Assembly: GCF_016616425.1 (NCBI RefSeq)
Contig: NZ_CP067101.1
Coordinates: forward strand, 5,146,001 to 5,210,000
Length of the DNA stretch: 64,000 nt
Source of the DNA: Bradyrhizobium diazoefficiens
GTDB taxonomy: Bacteria > Pseudomonadota > Alphaproteobacteria > Rhizobiales > Xanthobacteraceae
Direction of reading: 5' to 3'
A program made the translations under genes and the position numbers. Positions 9,167 through 19,438 of the stretch are shown here, piece after piece (position 1 is the stretch's first letter; every line of letters starts with the position of its first letter). Under the pieces are notes generated by a model. That model ran no database searches, was not told the origin of the DNA, and saw only the letters and a program-made list of their open reading frames with translations.

Positions 9167-9718
9167 TCAGGCACAAGGGCTGCCGTACCGCGCCAAAGCA
9201 TCCGCGTGCAGAGCGGCACTTGTCTCCGAGAAACAACAAAATATGACTTGGGCGACCAGCGGCGCTGCCGGCAGGCCTTCAATGGTCGCGCAAATGGCAA
9301 TCTTTGCGGCCTGGTCGGTCGGAAAGCGATACACACCTGTGGAGATCGCGGAGAAGGCCAGCGAGGTCAGCCCATTGGCCTGGGAGAGCTCTAGCGCGCG
9401 CCGGTAACAGGAGCGCAGCGCCTCCGTCTCGCCGCGGGTGCCGCCGTGCCAGACAGGACCGACCGCGTGGATCACATGGCGCGCAGGCAGACGGTAGCCC
9501 TTGGTGATCCTGGCATCGCCGGTCGGGCATCCGCCGAGCGTCCGGCACTCTGCGAGCAGCTCGGGACCGGCCGCCCGATGGATTGCGCCATCCACGCCGC
9601 CCCCACCGAGGAGCGACGTATTGGCGGCGTTGACGATGGCGTCAACGCCGAGGGTCGTGATGTCAGCGACAATGACCTCAAGCTCCGCCCCGCCGATCCG
9701 GCGCGTCAGCACGGCCAT
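9167..9718 (-). CDS. macro-domain protein, probable O-acetyl-ADP-ribose deacetylase
   Basis: 183 aa, a single macro domain. The ADP-ribose-binding signatures are IVNAANTSLLGGGGVDGAIH (residues about 30-49) and SAISTGVYRFPTDQAA near residue 125. This is the MacroD/YmdB type that hydrolyses O-acetyl-ADP-ribose or removes mono-ADP-ribose. It begins 17 bp after the glutaredoxin stop on the same strand, so the two are likely co-transcribed. A cysteine-bearing segment (VIFCCFSETSAAL) closes the domain. Confidence 0.93.
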   Translation of the reverse strand: MAVLTRRIGGAELEVIVADITTLGVDAIVNAANTSLLGGGGVDGAIHRAAGPELLAECRTLGGCPTGDARITKGYRLPARHVIHAVGPVWHGGTRGETEALRSCYRRALELSQANGLTSLAFSAISTGVYRFPTDQAAKIAICATIEGLPAAPLVAQVIFCCFSETSAALHADALARYGSPCA

Positions 9719-9735
9719 TTATCAGGCCGCGACTA

Positions 9736-10062
<327 letters not shown>

Positions 10063-10349
10063 ATCCATGTCCTTCCGGGGCCGAGCCCTCACCGATCACT
10101 TCGGGCCAGTTCAGCCGATCTAACCCGATATCTGCCCATATATGTAGCCCAAACCGTTGTGCATCCAAAGTAAAATGGCGGCGACAGGTCCGCGTGGCCG
10201 GTTCGGCACCAGCGGGTCCATAGGCTGATGACAACAATATCATCGCTGAAGAGGACTTTCATACCGCAACGGAGCCCCTATCTAGGACGAACCTCGGTTT
10301 GGGAACCGGGCAACGCCAACGACGTTCTCTTGCCTGTCTGGAGAAAAAC

Positions 10350-11594
10350 GTGACGAAACCAGCCTCCGCCACGGCCACCGCCCCGCTTTCGTCACCGTCC
10401 GGTCAGGGCGGCCTCGCCCGGAGGCTGGAAGAGGCGTTTATCGCCGTCCGCAACGAGACCGAACGCCGGGCGGCGCCGCTGTCGCCGGAGGACCAGCAGA
10501 TCCAGTCCATGCCGGATGCGAGCCCGACAAAATGGCATCGGGCCCATACCACCTGGTTCTGGGAGCAATTCCTGCTCTGCGAGCACGCTGCGGGATATCG
10601 GCCCTTCCACCCCGATTTCGCGTTCCTGTTCAATTCCTATTACGTCAGCGCCGGCCCGCGTCATGCGCGCAATCATCGCGGCGACATCACCCGTCCGAGC
10701 GCCGACCAGGTCGGCGCCTATCGCAGATATGTCGATGCCGCGGTCACCAAATTCTTCCGCGAGGCCGATGCGAACAAGCTTGGCGAGATTGCGCCGCTGG
10801 TCGAGGTCGGGCTGAACCATGAGCAGCAGCATCAGGAATTGATGCTCACCGATATCCTGCATGCTTTTGCGCAGAACCCCGTCTATCCGGCCTACGACCC
10901 GGACTGGCGCTTTCCCACCGCGACGCGCACCGGCGATGACTGGCTGCAACTCAACGAGGGCATCCACACCGTCGGCCATGTCGACGACAGTTTCCATTTC
11001 GACAATGAGAAGCCCGCGCATCGCGCCCTGGTCGGCCCGGTCAACGTGGCGCGCAATCTCGTCACCAACAGCGAATGGCTCGCCTTTATGCGCGACGGCG
11101 GCTACCGGACCGCAACGCTGTGGCTGATGGACGGCTTCGCCACGGTCGGCAAGGAGGGTTGGGACGCGCCAGGGCACTGGTGCGAGATCGACGGTCAGTG
11201 GCACGTGATGACGCTGGCCGGCCTCAAGCCGGTCGATCCGAACGCGCCGGTCTGCCACATCAGCTATTACGAGGCCGACGCCTTCGCGCGCTGGGCCGGA
11301 AAACATCTGCCGACCGAGATGGAATGGGAGGTTGCGGCCCGTGCAGGCCAGCTCAACGACGCCTTCGGCATCGTCTGGCAATGGACCCGCAGCTCCTACG
11401 CACCCTATCCCGGCTATCGCGCCGTCGAAGGCGCGCTCGGCGAGTACAATGGCAAGTTCATGGTCAACCAGCTGGTGCTGCGCGGCTCCTCGCTTGCAAC
11501 TCCGCAAGACCACAGCCGTATCACCTATCGGAACTTCTTCTATCCGCACCATCGCTGGCAGTTCACCGGGCTGCGGCTCGCCGATTACGACTAA
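10350..11594 (+). CDS. egtB: ergothioneine biosynthesis iron(II) sulfoxide synthase
   Basis: 414 aa from GTG 10350 (GGAG just upstream). It joins trimethylhistidine (hercynine) to a thiol donor with O2. An N-terminal DinB-like four-helix domain has KWHRAHTTWFWEQF and the iron-ligand motif LNHEQQHQELM (H-x3-H-x-E). The C-terminal half is a formylglycine-generating-enzyme-like domain (FVTNSEW-type region, YYEADAFARWAGKHLPTEME, and VLRGSSLATP near the end). The gene is divergent from grxD and 48 bp ahead of egtD. Confidence 0.95.
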   Translation: MTKPASATATAPLSSPSGQGGLARRLEEAFIAVRNETERRAAPLSPEDQQIQSMPDASPTKWHRAHTTWFWEQFLLCEHAAGYRPFHPDFAFLFNSYYVSAGPRHARNHRGDITRPSADQVGAYRRYVDAAVTKFFREADANKLGEIAPLVEVGLNHEQQHQELMLTDILHAFAQNPVYPAYDPDWRFPTATRTGDDWLQLNEGIHTVGHVDDSFHFDNEKPAHRALVGPVNVARNLVTNSEWLAFMRDGGYRTATLWLMDGFATVGKEGWDAPGHWCEIDGQWHVMTLAGLKPVDPNAPVCHISYYEADAFARWAGKHLPTEMEWEVAARAGQLNDAFGIVWQWTRSSYAPYPGYRAVEGALGEYNGKFMVNQLVLRGSSLATPQDHSRITYRNFFYPHHRWQFTGLRLADYD

Positions 11595-11642
11595 GAATTC
11601 CGACGACAAATGCGCGCCGGACAGCGCGTTCAGGAGAGTATC

Positions 11643-12614
11643 ATGAATGTGCACGCCAGCGCTTTGGCCGAAGCCCATCTCCCCGACGAGCAGACCACCG
11701 CTTTCGCCCGCGAGGCCATCGAGGACCTATCGCAGCAGCCGAAGAAACTGTCGCCGAAATATTTCTATGATGCGGCAGGTTCAGAGCTGTTCGAGGCGAT
11801 CACGCGCCTGCCGGAATATTATCCGACGCGCACCGAGCTTGCGATCCTGAAAGAGCGCGGCAACGAGATCGCAAGAATCATTCCGGAGCACGCGGCGCTG
11901 GTCGAGTTTGGCGCCGGCGCGACCACGAAAGTCCGCCTGCTGCTGGGCCACTGCAAGTTCGCGGCCTATGTGCCCGTGGACATCTCCGGCGACTTCCTGA
12001 AGGCGCAGGCGAATGGCCTGAAGCGGGATTTCCCGTCGCTCGGCATCCATCCGGTGGCTGCCGACTTCACGACACCGTTCGAGCTGCCCAAGCAGGTCGC
12101 ATCCATGCCCAAGGTCGGCTTCTTCCCCGGCTCGACCATCGGCAATTTCGAGCCGCAGGAAGCGCAAGCCTTCCTGCGGAGCGCGCGCGAGATCCTGGGC
12201 CGGGGCGCACAGATGATCATCGGCGCCGACCTCGAAAAGGAAGAGCGCGTCCTGCATGACGCCTATAACGATGCCGCCGGCGTCACCGCGCGCTTCAACC
12301 TCAATGTTCTCGTGCGGATCAACCGTGAGCTCGGTGGCAATTTCGACCTGTCCGCCTTCATCCATCGCGCGATCTACAACCGCGAGCGGCACCGGATCGA
12401 GATGCATCTGATCAGCAAGAAGAGCCAGACCGTGCGCCTGCTCGGTACCAGCTTCTCGTTCCGCCCCGGCGAGAGCATCCACACCGAGAACAGCTACAAA
12501 TACAGCATCGAGCGTTTTTCTGCGCTGGCGCAGGGCGCAGGCTGGCGGGTGCGAGAAAGTTGGACGGATGCGGCGAAGATGTTTTCGGTGCATGCGCTGG
12601 AGGTTACGGAGTAA
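11643..12614 (+). CDS. egtD: L-histidine N-alpha-methyltransferase
   Basis: 323 aa, SAM-dependent trimethylation of histidine to hercynine. Start ATG 11643 is preceded by AGGAGAG. The SAM site is VEFGAGATTKVRLLL then VPVDISGDFL; GFFPGSTIGNFEP and the C-terminal SFSFRPGESIHTENSYKYS (substrate loop) are typical of the EgtD/DUF2260 family. With egtB it forms a two-gene unit. egtA, egtC and egtE are not in the window, so the sulfur donor route and final lyase lie elsewhere or differ. Confidence 0.95.
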   Translation: MNVHASALAEAHLPDEQTTAFAREAIEDLSQQPKKLSPKYFYDAAGSELFEAITRLPEYYPTRTELAILKERGNEIARIIPEHAALVEFGAGATTKVRLLLGHCKFAAYVPVDISGDFLKAQANGLKRDFPSLGIHPVAADFTTPFELPKQVASMPKVGFFPGSTIGNFEPQEAQAFLRSAREILGRGAQMIIGADLEKEERVLHDAYNDAAGVTARFNLNVLVRINRELGGNFDLSAFIHRAIYNRERHRIEMHLISKKSQTVRLLGTSFSFRPGESIHTENSYKYSIERFSALAQGAGWRVRESWTDAAKMFSVHALEVTE

Positions 12615-12640
12615 ACGCTCCGTGCCGCGCCGCGCGCTGT

Positions 12641-13834
12641 TCAATGCTCTCCGGCCTCTTCCGGAGTCAACCGCAGCGACACCGACTCCCACACCGCGAC
12701 CACGATCATGATCACGCTCGACGCAGCCGAGAGCCCGAGCGGCGGAAGATCGGCGGCGAACCACCACAGCACCAGCAGCAGGATGATGCCGATGCCGTGG
12801 GAAAGCTGAAGGAAGCCGCGGATCGCGTGCTTGAACAGGATGGTGCCGATCAAAAACACCAGCGGTCCGCCGAGCGTGCTCACGATAATCCTGATATCGA
12901 AATGGCCGGTCGGGTGCTTCAGCACCAGTTCGTCCGAGACTGCGGTCAGGATGATGCCCGCGATGATCGGCATGTGCAAATAGGTGTAGGCGAGCCGCGC
13001 CAGGCGGCCGGATTCGGCGGACTTCGAGATGCGCTCGGAACCGGCCTCCGCGCCCTTGTGGAAATAGACCCACCACATCGCGATGCTGCCGACCAGCGCG
13101 GAGACGAAGGCCAGGATATTGTCCGCGGTCCACTCCAACTCGGCAAAGGTCGCGCCGTTGACGACGACGGCTTCGCCGAGCGCAATGATGACGAACAGCG
13201 CGCAACGCTCGGCCATGTGGCTGCCTTCGACGGCCCAGGCCTCGACCGACGAGAAGCCGAGCTTGGGGACCCAGAAGCGAACCGCAGGCGAGACGTACTC
13301 CCAGGTGACGGCGGCAATCCACAGCCATAGCCGCGTCTCGCCCTCGGACAGGCCGCCTGCGATCCATAGAACGGCGGAGATCGAGAGCCACGTCAGGATG
13401 CGGATCGCATTGTGCCGCACCGCCGTCCGATGCCGCGGCGTTGCAAACATCCAGAACGCGGTGCGTCCGACCTGCATCGTCGCGTAGGCGATCGCAAACC
13501 ACAGGCCGCGCCCTTCGAAGGCGGTCGGGATCGTCGTCGACAGCACGAGGCCACCGAGCATCATCAGGAAGAGCAGGATGCGGACTGGCGTCAGTTCGGG
13601 ATCGAGCCAGTTGGTGACCCAGGCGGTATAGACCCACACCCACCACACGGCGAGAAACAGCACTGTGACGTGCACCGCGCCGAGCTCCGTGAAGTGGTGC
13701 AGCAGCGTGTGCGACACCTGCGTGACGGCAAAGACGAAGACGAGATCGAAGAACAGCTCCGCATTGGTGACGCGGCTGTGCTGGTTCGGCACGATGACGC
13801 GAAACATCGCGCCGCGAGGATTGTCCGGAGCCAT
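12641..13834 (-). CDS. low temperature requirement A (LtrA) family membrane protein
   Basis: 397 aa, about ten hydrophobic helices. The signature near the N-terminus, TNAELFFDLVFVFAVTQVSH, is diagnostic of LtrA. The family was named from a Listeria cold-growth mutant; its molecular function is unknown. It is convergent with egtD (26 bp between stops) and ends the minus-strand group that starts with bolA. Confidence 0.9.
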   Translation of the reverse strand: MAPDNPRGAMFRVIVPNQHSRVTNAELFFDLVFVFAVTQVSHTLLHHFTELGAVHVTVLFLAVWWVWVYTAWVTNWLDPELTPVRILLFLMMLGGLVLSTTIPTAFEGRGLWFAIAYATMQVGRTAFWMFATPRHRTAVRHNAIRILTWLSISAVLWIAGGLSEGETRLWLWIAAVTWEYVSPAVRFWVPKLGFSSVEAWAVEGSHMAERCALFVIIALGEAVVVNGATFAELEWTADNILAFVSALVGSIAMWWVYFHKGAEAGSERISKSAESGRLARLAYTYLHMPIIAGIILTAVSDELVLKHPTGHFDIRIIVSTLGGPLVFLIGTILFKHAIRGFLQLSHGIGIILLLVLWWFAADLPPLGLSAASSVIMIVVAVWESVSLRLTPEEAGEH

Positions 13835-13872
13835 CGCCGCCCCCGTTGCGATCAGATCAGGTACCGGTCAGA

Positions 13873-14127
13873 TCAAGTGCCCGGCACCCCAGGTCCGCCA
13901 GGTACCCCGGTCTGCAGTGCCAGCGCATGCAGGACGCCGCCCATCTGGCCGCGCAGGGATTGATAGACGATCTGATGCTGCTGGACGCGGGACTTGCCGC
14001 GGAAGGATTCCGAGATCACGGTCGCGGCGTAGTGGTCGCCGTCGCCGGCGAGGTCACGGATGGTCACCTCGGCATCGGGGATCGCTGCCTTGATCATCGC
14101 CTCGATATCGTGGGCGTCCATGGGCAT
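13873..14127 (-). CDS. bolA: BolA-family protein
   Basis: 84 aa (MPMDAHDIEAMIKAAIPDAE). AAGGAG 10 bp upstream supports the ATG at 14127; an in-frame ATG at 14121 is the alternative. The BolA class II fold motif is visible (GDGDHYAATVISESFRGKSR, then HQIVYQSLRGQMGG). BolA proteins pair with CGFS glutaredoxins to handle [2Fe-2S] clusters and iron signalling; the conserved His in GDHYAA is the usual cluster ligand. The tail GVPGGPGVPGT is a low-complexity extension. Confidence 0.93.
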   Translation of the reverse strand: MPMDAHDIEAMIKAAIPDAEVTIRDLAGDGDHYAATVISESFRGKSRVQQHQIVYQSLRGQMGGVLHALALQTGVPGGPGVPGT

Positions 14128-14344
14128 TCGGGTCGTACTCCTTATCTTTGTCTCGGCTGCAAGATCTCGGCTGCAAGGCAGCCCCGTCGTCGAATCGCTG
14201 CCGGAGGTCCCCTCGCCGGCAGGCTCAAACTTAGCGTGAACGGCCTTCTGCGTCACGCTTTCCGGCACTATATCCGTGATCCCAACAGGATAAAGGCACG
14301 ACAGAGTGCCGCGCGCGGCAGATTGATCGAAAAGGCGTGAAATC

Positions 14345-14704
14345 ATGAAGCTCCCAGGGCCCGACCACCCCATCACCATCACCCCAAATCCCCGGCGCGT
14401 CCGCGTAACCGCGGGCAACATCGTGATCGCCGAGACCAGCAAGGCGCTGACGTTGAAGGAGGCCAAATATCCGGCGGTGCAATATGTGCCGCGGGAGGAC
14501 GCCAACATGGCCCTGCTCGCGCGCACCGACCGCGTCACCCATTGCCCGTACAAGGGCGATGCGAGCTATTACAGCGTCAAGGCCGACGGCAAGACGCTGG
14601 ACAACGCGGTCTGGACCTATGAAACGCCCTTCCCTGCGATGACCGAGATTTCCGGCCATCTCGCCTTCTATCCGGACAAGGTGAAGATCGAGGAAGTGGG
14701 ATAG
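14345..14704 (+). CDS. DUF427 family protein
   Basis: 119 aa, beginning MKLPGPDHPITITPNPRRVR, with the DUF427 core (VPREDANMALLARTDRVTHC, then YKGDASYYSV and VWTYETPF). The function of this small beta-rich family is unknown. It starts 217 bp from bolA and is divergent from it. Confidence 0.88.
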   Translation: MKLPGPDHPITITPNPRRVRVTAGNIVIAETSKALTLKEAKYPAVQYVPREDANMALLARTDRVTHCPYKGDASYYSVKADGKTLDNAVWTYETPFPAMTEISGHLAFYPDKVKIEEVG

Positions 14705-14724
14705 GCGCGCCGCGCCCGACACCG

Positions 14725-14816
14725 TCCTGGCCGGGCCTCGTCCCGGCCATCCACGCCTTGGCCGCAATCGATAAGGAAACGTGGGTGCCCGGGCCAAGCC
14801 CAGGGATGGCGACTGA
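14725..14816. repeat. interspersed palindromic repeat
   Basis: Two GC-rich hairpins, GGCCGGGCCTCGTCCCGGCC and GTGCCCGGGCCAAGCCCAGG, flank CACGCCTTGGCCGCAATCG. The second hairpin has a near copy at 60290-60315 after another gene. This looks like the short palindromic elements scattered between genes in Bradyrhizobium and Rhodopseudomonas. Confidence 0.65.
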
Positions 14817-14836
14817 GCGTGCCGATGCGGCTCCGA

Positions 14837-15010
14837 CTACGCCCTGAAGATCGTGAGCCCGAGTATCAACAGCACCAGGAAGATCACGATGAAGACGTAG
14901 AACAGGAAGCGGGCGACCTCGGCGGAGGCGGCCGAAATGCCGGTGAAGCCGAGCACGCCGGCCACGATGGAGATCAAGAGAAAGATCAGCGCCCATTTCA
15001 GGATCGTCAT
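14837..15010 (-). CDS. DUF1328 small membrane protein
   Basis: 57 aa from ATG 15010 ([20 protein letters not shown]). Two transmembrane helices ([16 protein letters not shown] and [18 protein letters not shown]) match DUF1328/YtjA. An upstream ATG at 15046 would give an N-terminus unlike the family. Function is unknown; homologues are often stress-induced. Confidence 0.9.
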   Translation of the reverse strand: MTILKWALIFLLISIVAGVLGFTGISAASAEVARFLFYVFIVIFLVLLILGLTIFRA

Positions 15011-15185
15011 CGCCAGCTCCGAATTGGTGTTGCCCCTTGCGGCCAAGCCCTTTTCGCGAACCCCAACTGCGTGACGCGGAACTGGTTCCTAAGGGGTCCG
15101 GGACTGAAGAGCGACCCCGAACGGCCCCTTGCTGAATCAGGTTCCCGGCGGCACAGTCCAGCGGGGCGGGAGCGCGGGGCAAATC

Positions 15186-16376
15186 ATGATCGCGATGTCA
15201 CATTCGGCGACGATCGGCGAACAGGCACACGCCGCACCCAAGGCCAAGACGCGCAATTTATCGCTGGATCGCACCCGCACCTTTCTGACACTGGTCGTGC
15301 TGCTGCATCACGCGGTGATCCCCTATACTTATTTCGGTCATACCGATCCGAAGTACTTCTTCGGCTTCGACATGATCGTGCTCGCCACCGACAGTTTCTT
15401 CATGGCGATGTTCTTCTTCCTGTCGGGACTGTTCGCCTGGTCTGGTATCGCCCGGAAGGGAGCGCGGAGCTATTTGGCAGATCGCCTGCTTCGGCTTGGC
15501 TTACCCTTCGCGATCTGCGCCCTTACGATCATTCCGCTCGCCTACTACGCGATCTCCCTGCGGCACCATCCCGAGATCGGCTTTTCGGAATTCTGGTGGA
15601 ATATGGTCACGAATGGCCCATGGCCGAGCGGGCCGATTTGGTTCCTTTGGGTCTTGTTCGCCTTCGACCTGGTTGCCTGTCTGCTGCACCGGCTGTCGCC
15701 CAATCTGCTCGATCCGATTAATCGCCTCTCGCTACACGGTCGCCGTCGGCCCGCCGTGTTCTTCGCGGTCATGGTTGCCGTCACCGCGGCGTTCTACATT
15801 CCCGGGCGGGTTCACTTCGGACCAAGCAGCTGGTTCGAGTTCGGGCCGTTCTCGGTCCAGCACGGGCGCGTGATGCTCTACGCGACCTACTTCTTTTTCG
15901 GTGCCGGCATCGGCGTTGCGCAAATGGATCGCGGGCTTCTCGCTGTCGACAGCCGGATGGCGAAGGTCAGCTGGGACTGGATGGTGCTGGCGATCGTTCC
16001 GTATTGCCTCTTGTGGGTGCTGATCTTCATCAAGCGCGAAATACTGGGCAATCCGTCGCCGTTGCCGGACTGGTATGAAGCGCTCTATGCCATCTGCTTC
16101 ACTGTCTTCAGCGTGGCCATCATGTTTCTGATCCTGGCTTTTTTCCAGAGGTTCAGGCAATCCGGCTCAGCCAAGCTGCTCGATCCAATGCAGAGCGACG
16201 CGTACGGCATGTTCCTGGTGCACTATCCGATCGCACTGTGGCTGCAATACTGGCTGTTCGACTATGACCTGCCGGCGATCGTCAAGGCCACGATCGGATT
16301 TGTAGTGACAGTCTCGGCGAGTTGGGCGCTGACGCGAGCATTGCGACAGATCCCGGGCGCGTCACACGTGTTGTAG
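15186..16376 (+). CDS. acyltransferase family 3 membrane protein
   Basis: 396 aa from ATG 15186 (preceded by GCGGGGC). About ten transmembrane segments. The family's N-terminal pattern is present: RNLSLDRTRTFLTLVVLLHH, with the putative catalytic His, and FFMAMFFFLSGLFAW, followed by YLADRLLRLGLPFAI. Members move acyl or succinyl groups onto extracytoplasmic glycans (OpgC, NodX, exopolysaccharide O-acetylases). No polysaccharide genes adjoin it, so the acceptor is unknown. Confidence 0.87.
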   Translation: MIAMSHSATIGEQAHAAPKAKTRNLSLDRTRTFLTLVVLLHHAVIPYTYFGHTDPKYFFGFDMIVLATDSFFMAMFFFLSGLFAWSGIARKGARSYLADRLLRLGLPFAICALTIIPLAYYAISLRHHPEIGFSEFWWNMVTNGPWPSGPIWFLWVLFAFDLVACLLHRLSPNLLDPINRLSLHGRRRPAVFFAVMVAVTAAFYIPGRVHFGPSSWFEFGPFSVQHGRVMLYATYFFFGAGIGVAQMDRGLLAVDSRMAKVSWDWMVLAIVPYCLLWVLIFIKREILGNPSPLPDWYEALYAICFTVFSVAIMFLILAFFQRFRQSGSAKLLDPMQSDAYGMFLVHYPIALWLQYWLFDYDLPAIVKATIGFVVTVSASWALTRALRQIPGASHVL

Positions 16377-16395
16377 AGGCCAAGCTCTTTCCATT

Positions 16396-16476
16396 CGTCA
16401 TTGCAAGCGCAGCGAAGCAATCCGGACTGCCGCCGCGGAAAGATTCTGGATTGCTTCGCTTCGCTCGCAATGACGG
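16396..16476. repeat. inverted repeat between convergent genes
   Basis: Arms at 16396-16424 and 16448-16476 are inverted copies of 29 bp differing at about 3 positions (CGTCATTGCAAGCGCAGCG against CGCTTCGCTCGCAATGACG), with a 23-bp loop. The element sits between the convergent acyltransferase and purL and may act as a bidirectional terminator. Confidence 0.8.
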
Positions 16477-16490
16477 AGTATGTGGCGTCG

Positions 16491-18701
16491 CTACGCCGCC
16501 TTCCCGCCCATATATTCCGGCAGCCAGCGCTCGAACGATTTGCGCAGCGTGTCGATCGCCACGGGCGCTTCGCCCGCGATCGCGATCGCATCGCCACCGG
16601 TGGTGCCGATGCGCACACAGGGCACCTCGCAGCCGCGCATCTTGGCGAGCACGCGCCCGGCTTCCGTTTCCGGCACGGTGACGAGATAGCGCGCCTGGTC
16701 CTCGCCGAACCAATAGGCCTGCGGCACGAGCGCAGTCGGCGCGGCGAGCAGTCTTGCGCCGATGCCGCTCGCCATCGCCATCTCGGCGAGCGCGATCAGG
16801 AGGCCGCCATCCGAGAGGTCGTGCACCGCGGTCGCGGTACCGCCATGGATCATGCCGCGCACGCAATCGCCATTGCGCTTTTCGGCAGCGAGATCGACCG
16901 GCGGCGGCGCACCTTCCTCGCGACCGCAGATGTCGCGCAGGTAGACGGACTGGCCGAGCCAGCCGTGGGTCTCGCCGATCAGGAGGATCGCCTCGCCCTC
17001 GGCCTTGAAGGCGAGCGATGCGGACTTTGTGAAATCGTCGAGCAGGCCGACGCCGCCGATCGAGGGCGTCGGGAGGATCGCGCGACCGTTGGTCTCGTTG
17101 TAGAGCGAGACGTTGCCGGAAACGACCGGGAAATCCAGCGTGCGGCAGGCTTCCGAGATACCCTTCAGGCAGCCGACGAACTGGCCCATGATCTCGGGCC
17201 GCTCAGGGTTGCCGAAGTTGAGATTGTCGGTGATCGCGAGCGGTTTGCCGCCGACTGCGGTGATGTTGCGCCACGCCTCCGCCACCGCCTGCTTGCCGCC
17301 CTCGAACGGGTCGGCTTCGCAATAACGCGGCGTCACGTCGACGGTCAGCGCAAGTCCCTTCGGCCCGTCCTCGACGCGGACGACCGCGGCATCGCCGCCG
17401 GGACGCTGCATGGTGTTGCCGAGGATGAGGTGGTCGTACTGTTCCCAAACCCAGCGCTTGCTGCACATGTCGGGCGTGCCGATCAGCTTTTCCAGCGCAG
17501 CTCCGAGGCTCATCGGCGCCGGCACATCGCGCGCGTGCACGACCGGCAGTGCGGCGGAGGGGACATGCGGGCGGTCGTAAAGCGGCGCTTCGTCGCCGAG
17601 CTCCTTGATCGGCAGATCGGCCATGACGTCGCCGCCATGCTTGACCACGAAACGCTTGCTCGGCGTGGTGTAGCCGACGACGGCGAAATCGAGGCCCCAC
17701 TTCCTGAAGATCGCCTCGGCCTCTTTTTCCTTCTCCGGCTTGAGCACCATGAGCATGCGCTCCTGGCTCTCCGAGAGCATCATCTCGTAGGCGCTCATGC
17801 CGGTCTCGCGGGTCGGCACCGCGTCGAGATCGAGATCGACGCCGAGGTCGCCCTTGGCGCCCATCTCCACCGCCGAGCAGGTCAGGCCCGCCGCGCCCAT
17901 GTCCTGGATCGCGATGACGCAGCCCTTCTCCATGATCTCGAGGCAGGCCTCGAGCAGCAGCTTCTCGGCGAAGGGATCGCCGACCTGCACGGTCGGGCGC
18001 TTCTCCTCGGACTTGTCGTCGAACTCGGCCGACGCCATCGAGGCGCCGTGGATGCCGTCGCGGCCGGTCTTGGAGCCCAAATACACGATCGGCATGTTCA
18101 CGCCGGAGGCGGCCGCATAGAAGATCTTGTCGGCATCGGCGAGGCCGACCGCCATCGCGTTGACGAGGATATTGCCGTCGTAACGGGTGTGGAACCGCAC
18201 CTGACCGCCGACCGTCGGCACGCCGAAGGAGTTGCCATAGCCGCCGACGCCGGCAACGACGCCGGAGACGAGATGCCGGGTCCTGGCATGCTCGGGCGCG
18301 CCGAAGCTCAGCGCATTCAGGCAGGCGATCGGGCGCGCGCCCATGGTGAAGACGTCGCGCAAGATGCCGCCGACGCCGGTGGTTGCGCCCTGGTAGGGCT
18401 CGATATAGCTCGGATGGTTGTGGCTCTCCATCTTGAAGACCACGGCCTGGCCATCGCCGATGTCGATCACGCCGGCATTCTCGCCGGGACCCTGGATCAC
18501 CCAGGGCGCTTTCGTCGGCAGCCCCTTCAGATGGATGCGCGAGGACTTGTACGAGCAGTGCTCGTTCCACATCGCCGAGAAGATGCCGAGCTCGGTGATG
18601 GTCGGCTCCCGCCCGATCAGCTTCAGGATGCGCTCGTACTCGTCGGGCTTGAGCCCGTGGGCGGCAACCAGTTCGGGGGTGATCTTGGGTTCGTTCTTCA
18701 T
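16491..18701 (-). CDS. purL: phosphoribosylformylglycinamidine synthase subunit II
   Basis: 736 aa, the small PurL form that works with PurQ (glutaminase) and PurS; fourth step of purine synthesis (FGAR to FGAM). Seen: [16 protein letters not shown] near residue 40, the ATP-binding and AIRS-like repeats ([27 protein letters not shown]) and the second half [12 protein letters not shown] and GNVSLYNET. Full length. In this window it keeps strand and order with purC, purS and purQ but is separated from purQ by two plus-strand genes. Confidence 0.97.
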   Translation of the reverse strand: MKNEPKITPELVAAHGLKPDEYERILKLIGREPTITELGIFSAMWNEHCSYKSSRIHLKGLPTKAPWVIQGPGENAGVIDIGDGQAVVFKMESHNHPSYIEPYQGATTGVGGILRDVFTMGARPIACLNALSFGAPEHARTRHLVSGVVAGVGGYGNSFGVPTVGGQVRFHTRYDGNILVNAMAVGLADADKIFYAAASGVNMPIVYLGSKTGRDGIHGASMASAEFDDKSEEKRPTVQVGDPFAEKLLLEACLEIMEKGCVIAIQDMGAAGLTCSAVEMGAKGDLGVDLDLDAVPTRETGMSAYEMMLSESQERMLMVLKPEKEKEAEAIFRKWGLDFAVVGYTTPSKRFVVKHGGDVMADLPIKELGDEAPLYDRPHVPSAALPVVHARDVPAPMSLGAALEKLIGTPDMCSKRWVWEQYDHLILGNTMQRPGGDAAVVRVEDGPKGLALTVDVTPRYCEADPFEGGKQAVAEAWRNITAVGGKPLAITDNLNFGNPERPEIMGQFVGCLKGISEACRTLDFPVVSGNVSLYNETNGRAILPTPSIGGVGLLDDFTKSASLAFKAEGEAILLIGETHGWLGQSVYLRDICGREEGAPPPVDLAAEKRNGDCVRGMIHGGTATAVHDLSDGGLLIALAEMAMASGIGARLLAAPTALVPQAYWFGEDQARYLVTVPETEAGRVLAKMRGCEVPCVRIGTTGGDAIAIAGEAPVAIDTLRKSFERWLPEYMGGKAA

Positions 18702-18884
18702 GGATTCGGGGCTTTCGGCGGCGGTTGGCCGTTCTTAGGAACATCGGGCGGCTTGGAAAAGCCCTTTATGGTGCATTTTCCCGCTGTCCCATGGTTTGCG
18801 GCAGGGGGCTGCAGGAACAGGAATTGCACGACGCGGACGGATCGGATTTAAGGGCTGAAGACCCGCAATTGAAGGCCCATTTCC

Positions 18885-19364
18885 TTGCACGAATTGACCA
18901 AAGCGCCACCGCCCCGCCGCCCGGACCTCCACGTCGCCACCGAGGGGGAATTTCAGGGCTGGCGGACCTGGATTCGCGACAGTTTTGAGTCCCATGTCGG
19001 TCCCTTCTGGCACCGGATCGAGCCGGACGGCAGCGTCCGCAGCGCCTTCCGGGTTGAGAAAAAGCACCTCAATGGCTCCGGCAACGTCCATGGCGGCTGC
19101 TTCATGGCGTTTGCCGACTATTGCCTGTTTGCAATTGCCACCCACGAGCTGGATGGGCCCGCGGTGACGACCAATTTCGCTTGCGATTTTCTCGACGCTG
19201 CCCGCGAGGGCGAGCTGGTCGAATGTGTCGGCGAAGTGTCTCGCGCTGGCGGCTCGCTGATCTTCCTGCGTGGCAGGCTGACGTCCGGCGAACGGCCGCT
19301 GTTCACCTTTTCCGGCACGATCAAGCGGATGAAGCGGAAACCGCAGCCTCAGCCAAACGCATAG
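18885..19364 (+). CDS. PaaI-family hotdog thioesterase
   Basis: 159 aa with a TTG start at 18885 (GAAGG about 9 bp upstream); no in-frame ATG exists at the N-terminus, so the exact start is uncertain. The hotdog core is NGSGNVHGGCFMAFADYCLF, with the HGG motif and a downstream acidic residue, then VTTNFACDFLDAAREGELVE. It would hydrolyse an acyl-CoA. It is divergent from purL and followed on the same strand by a transporter. Confidence 0.85.
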   Translation: MHELTKAPPPRRPDLHVATEGEFQGWRTWIRDSFESHVGPFWHRIEPDGSVRSAFRVEKKHLNGSGNVHGGCFMAFADYCLFAIATHELDGPAVTTNFACDFLDAAREGELVECVGEVSRAGGSLIFLRGRLTSGERPLFTFSGTIKRMKRKPQPQPNA

Positions 19365-19438
19365 CTCGACGGCTTCCCTTTTTGGATCCCCTCGCCCACA
19401 GTCGGGCGAGCGCTTGTGCGCCTGGGAGCAAGAACAAG

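Noticed and set aside
16401..18851. 816-aa plus-strand frame opposite purL
   Set aside because: Entirely antisense to a full-length PurL with all motifs; His/Arg/Asp-rich translation is the usual mirror of a high-GC gene.
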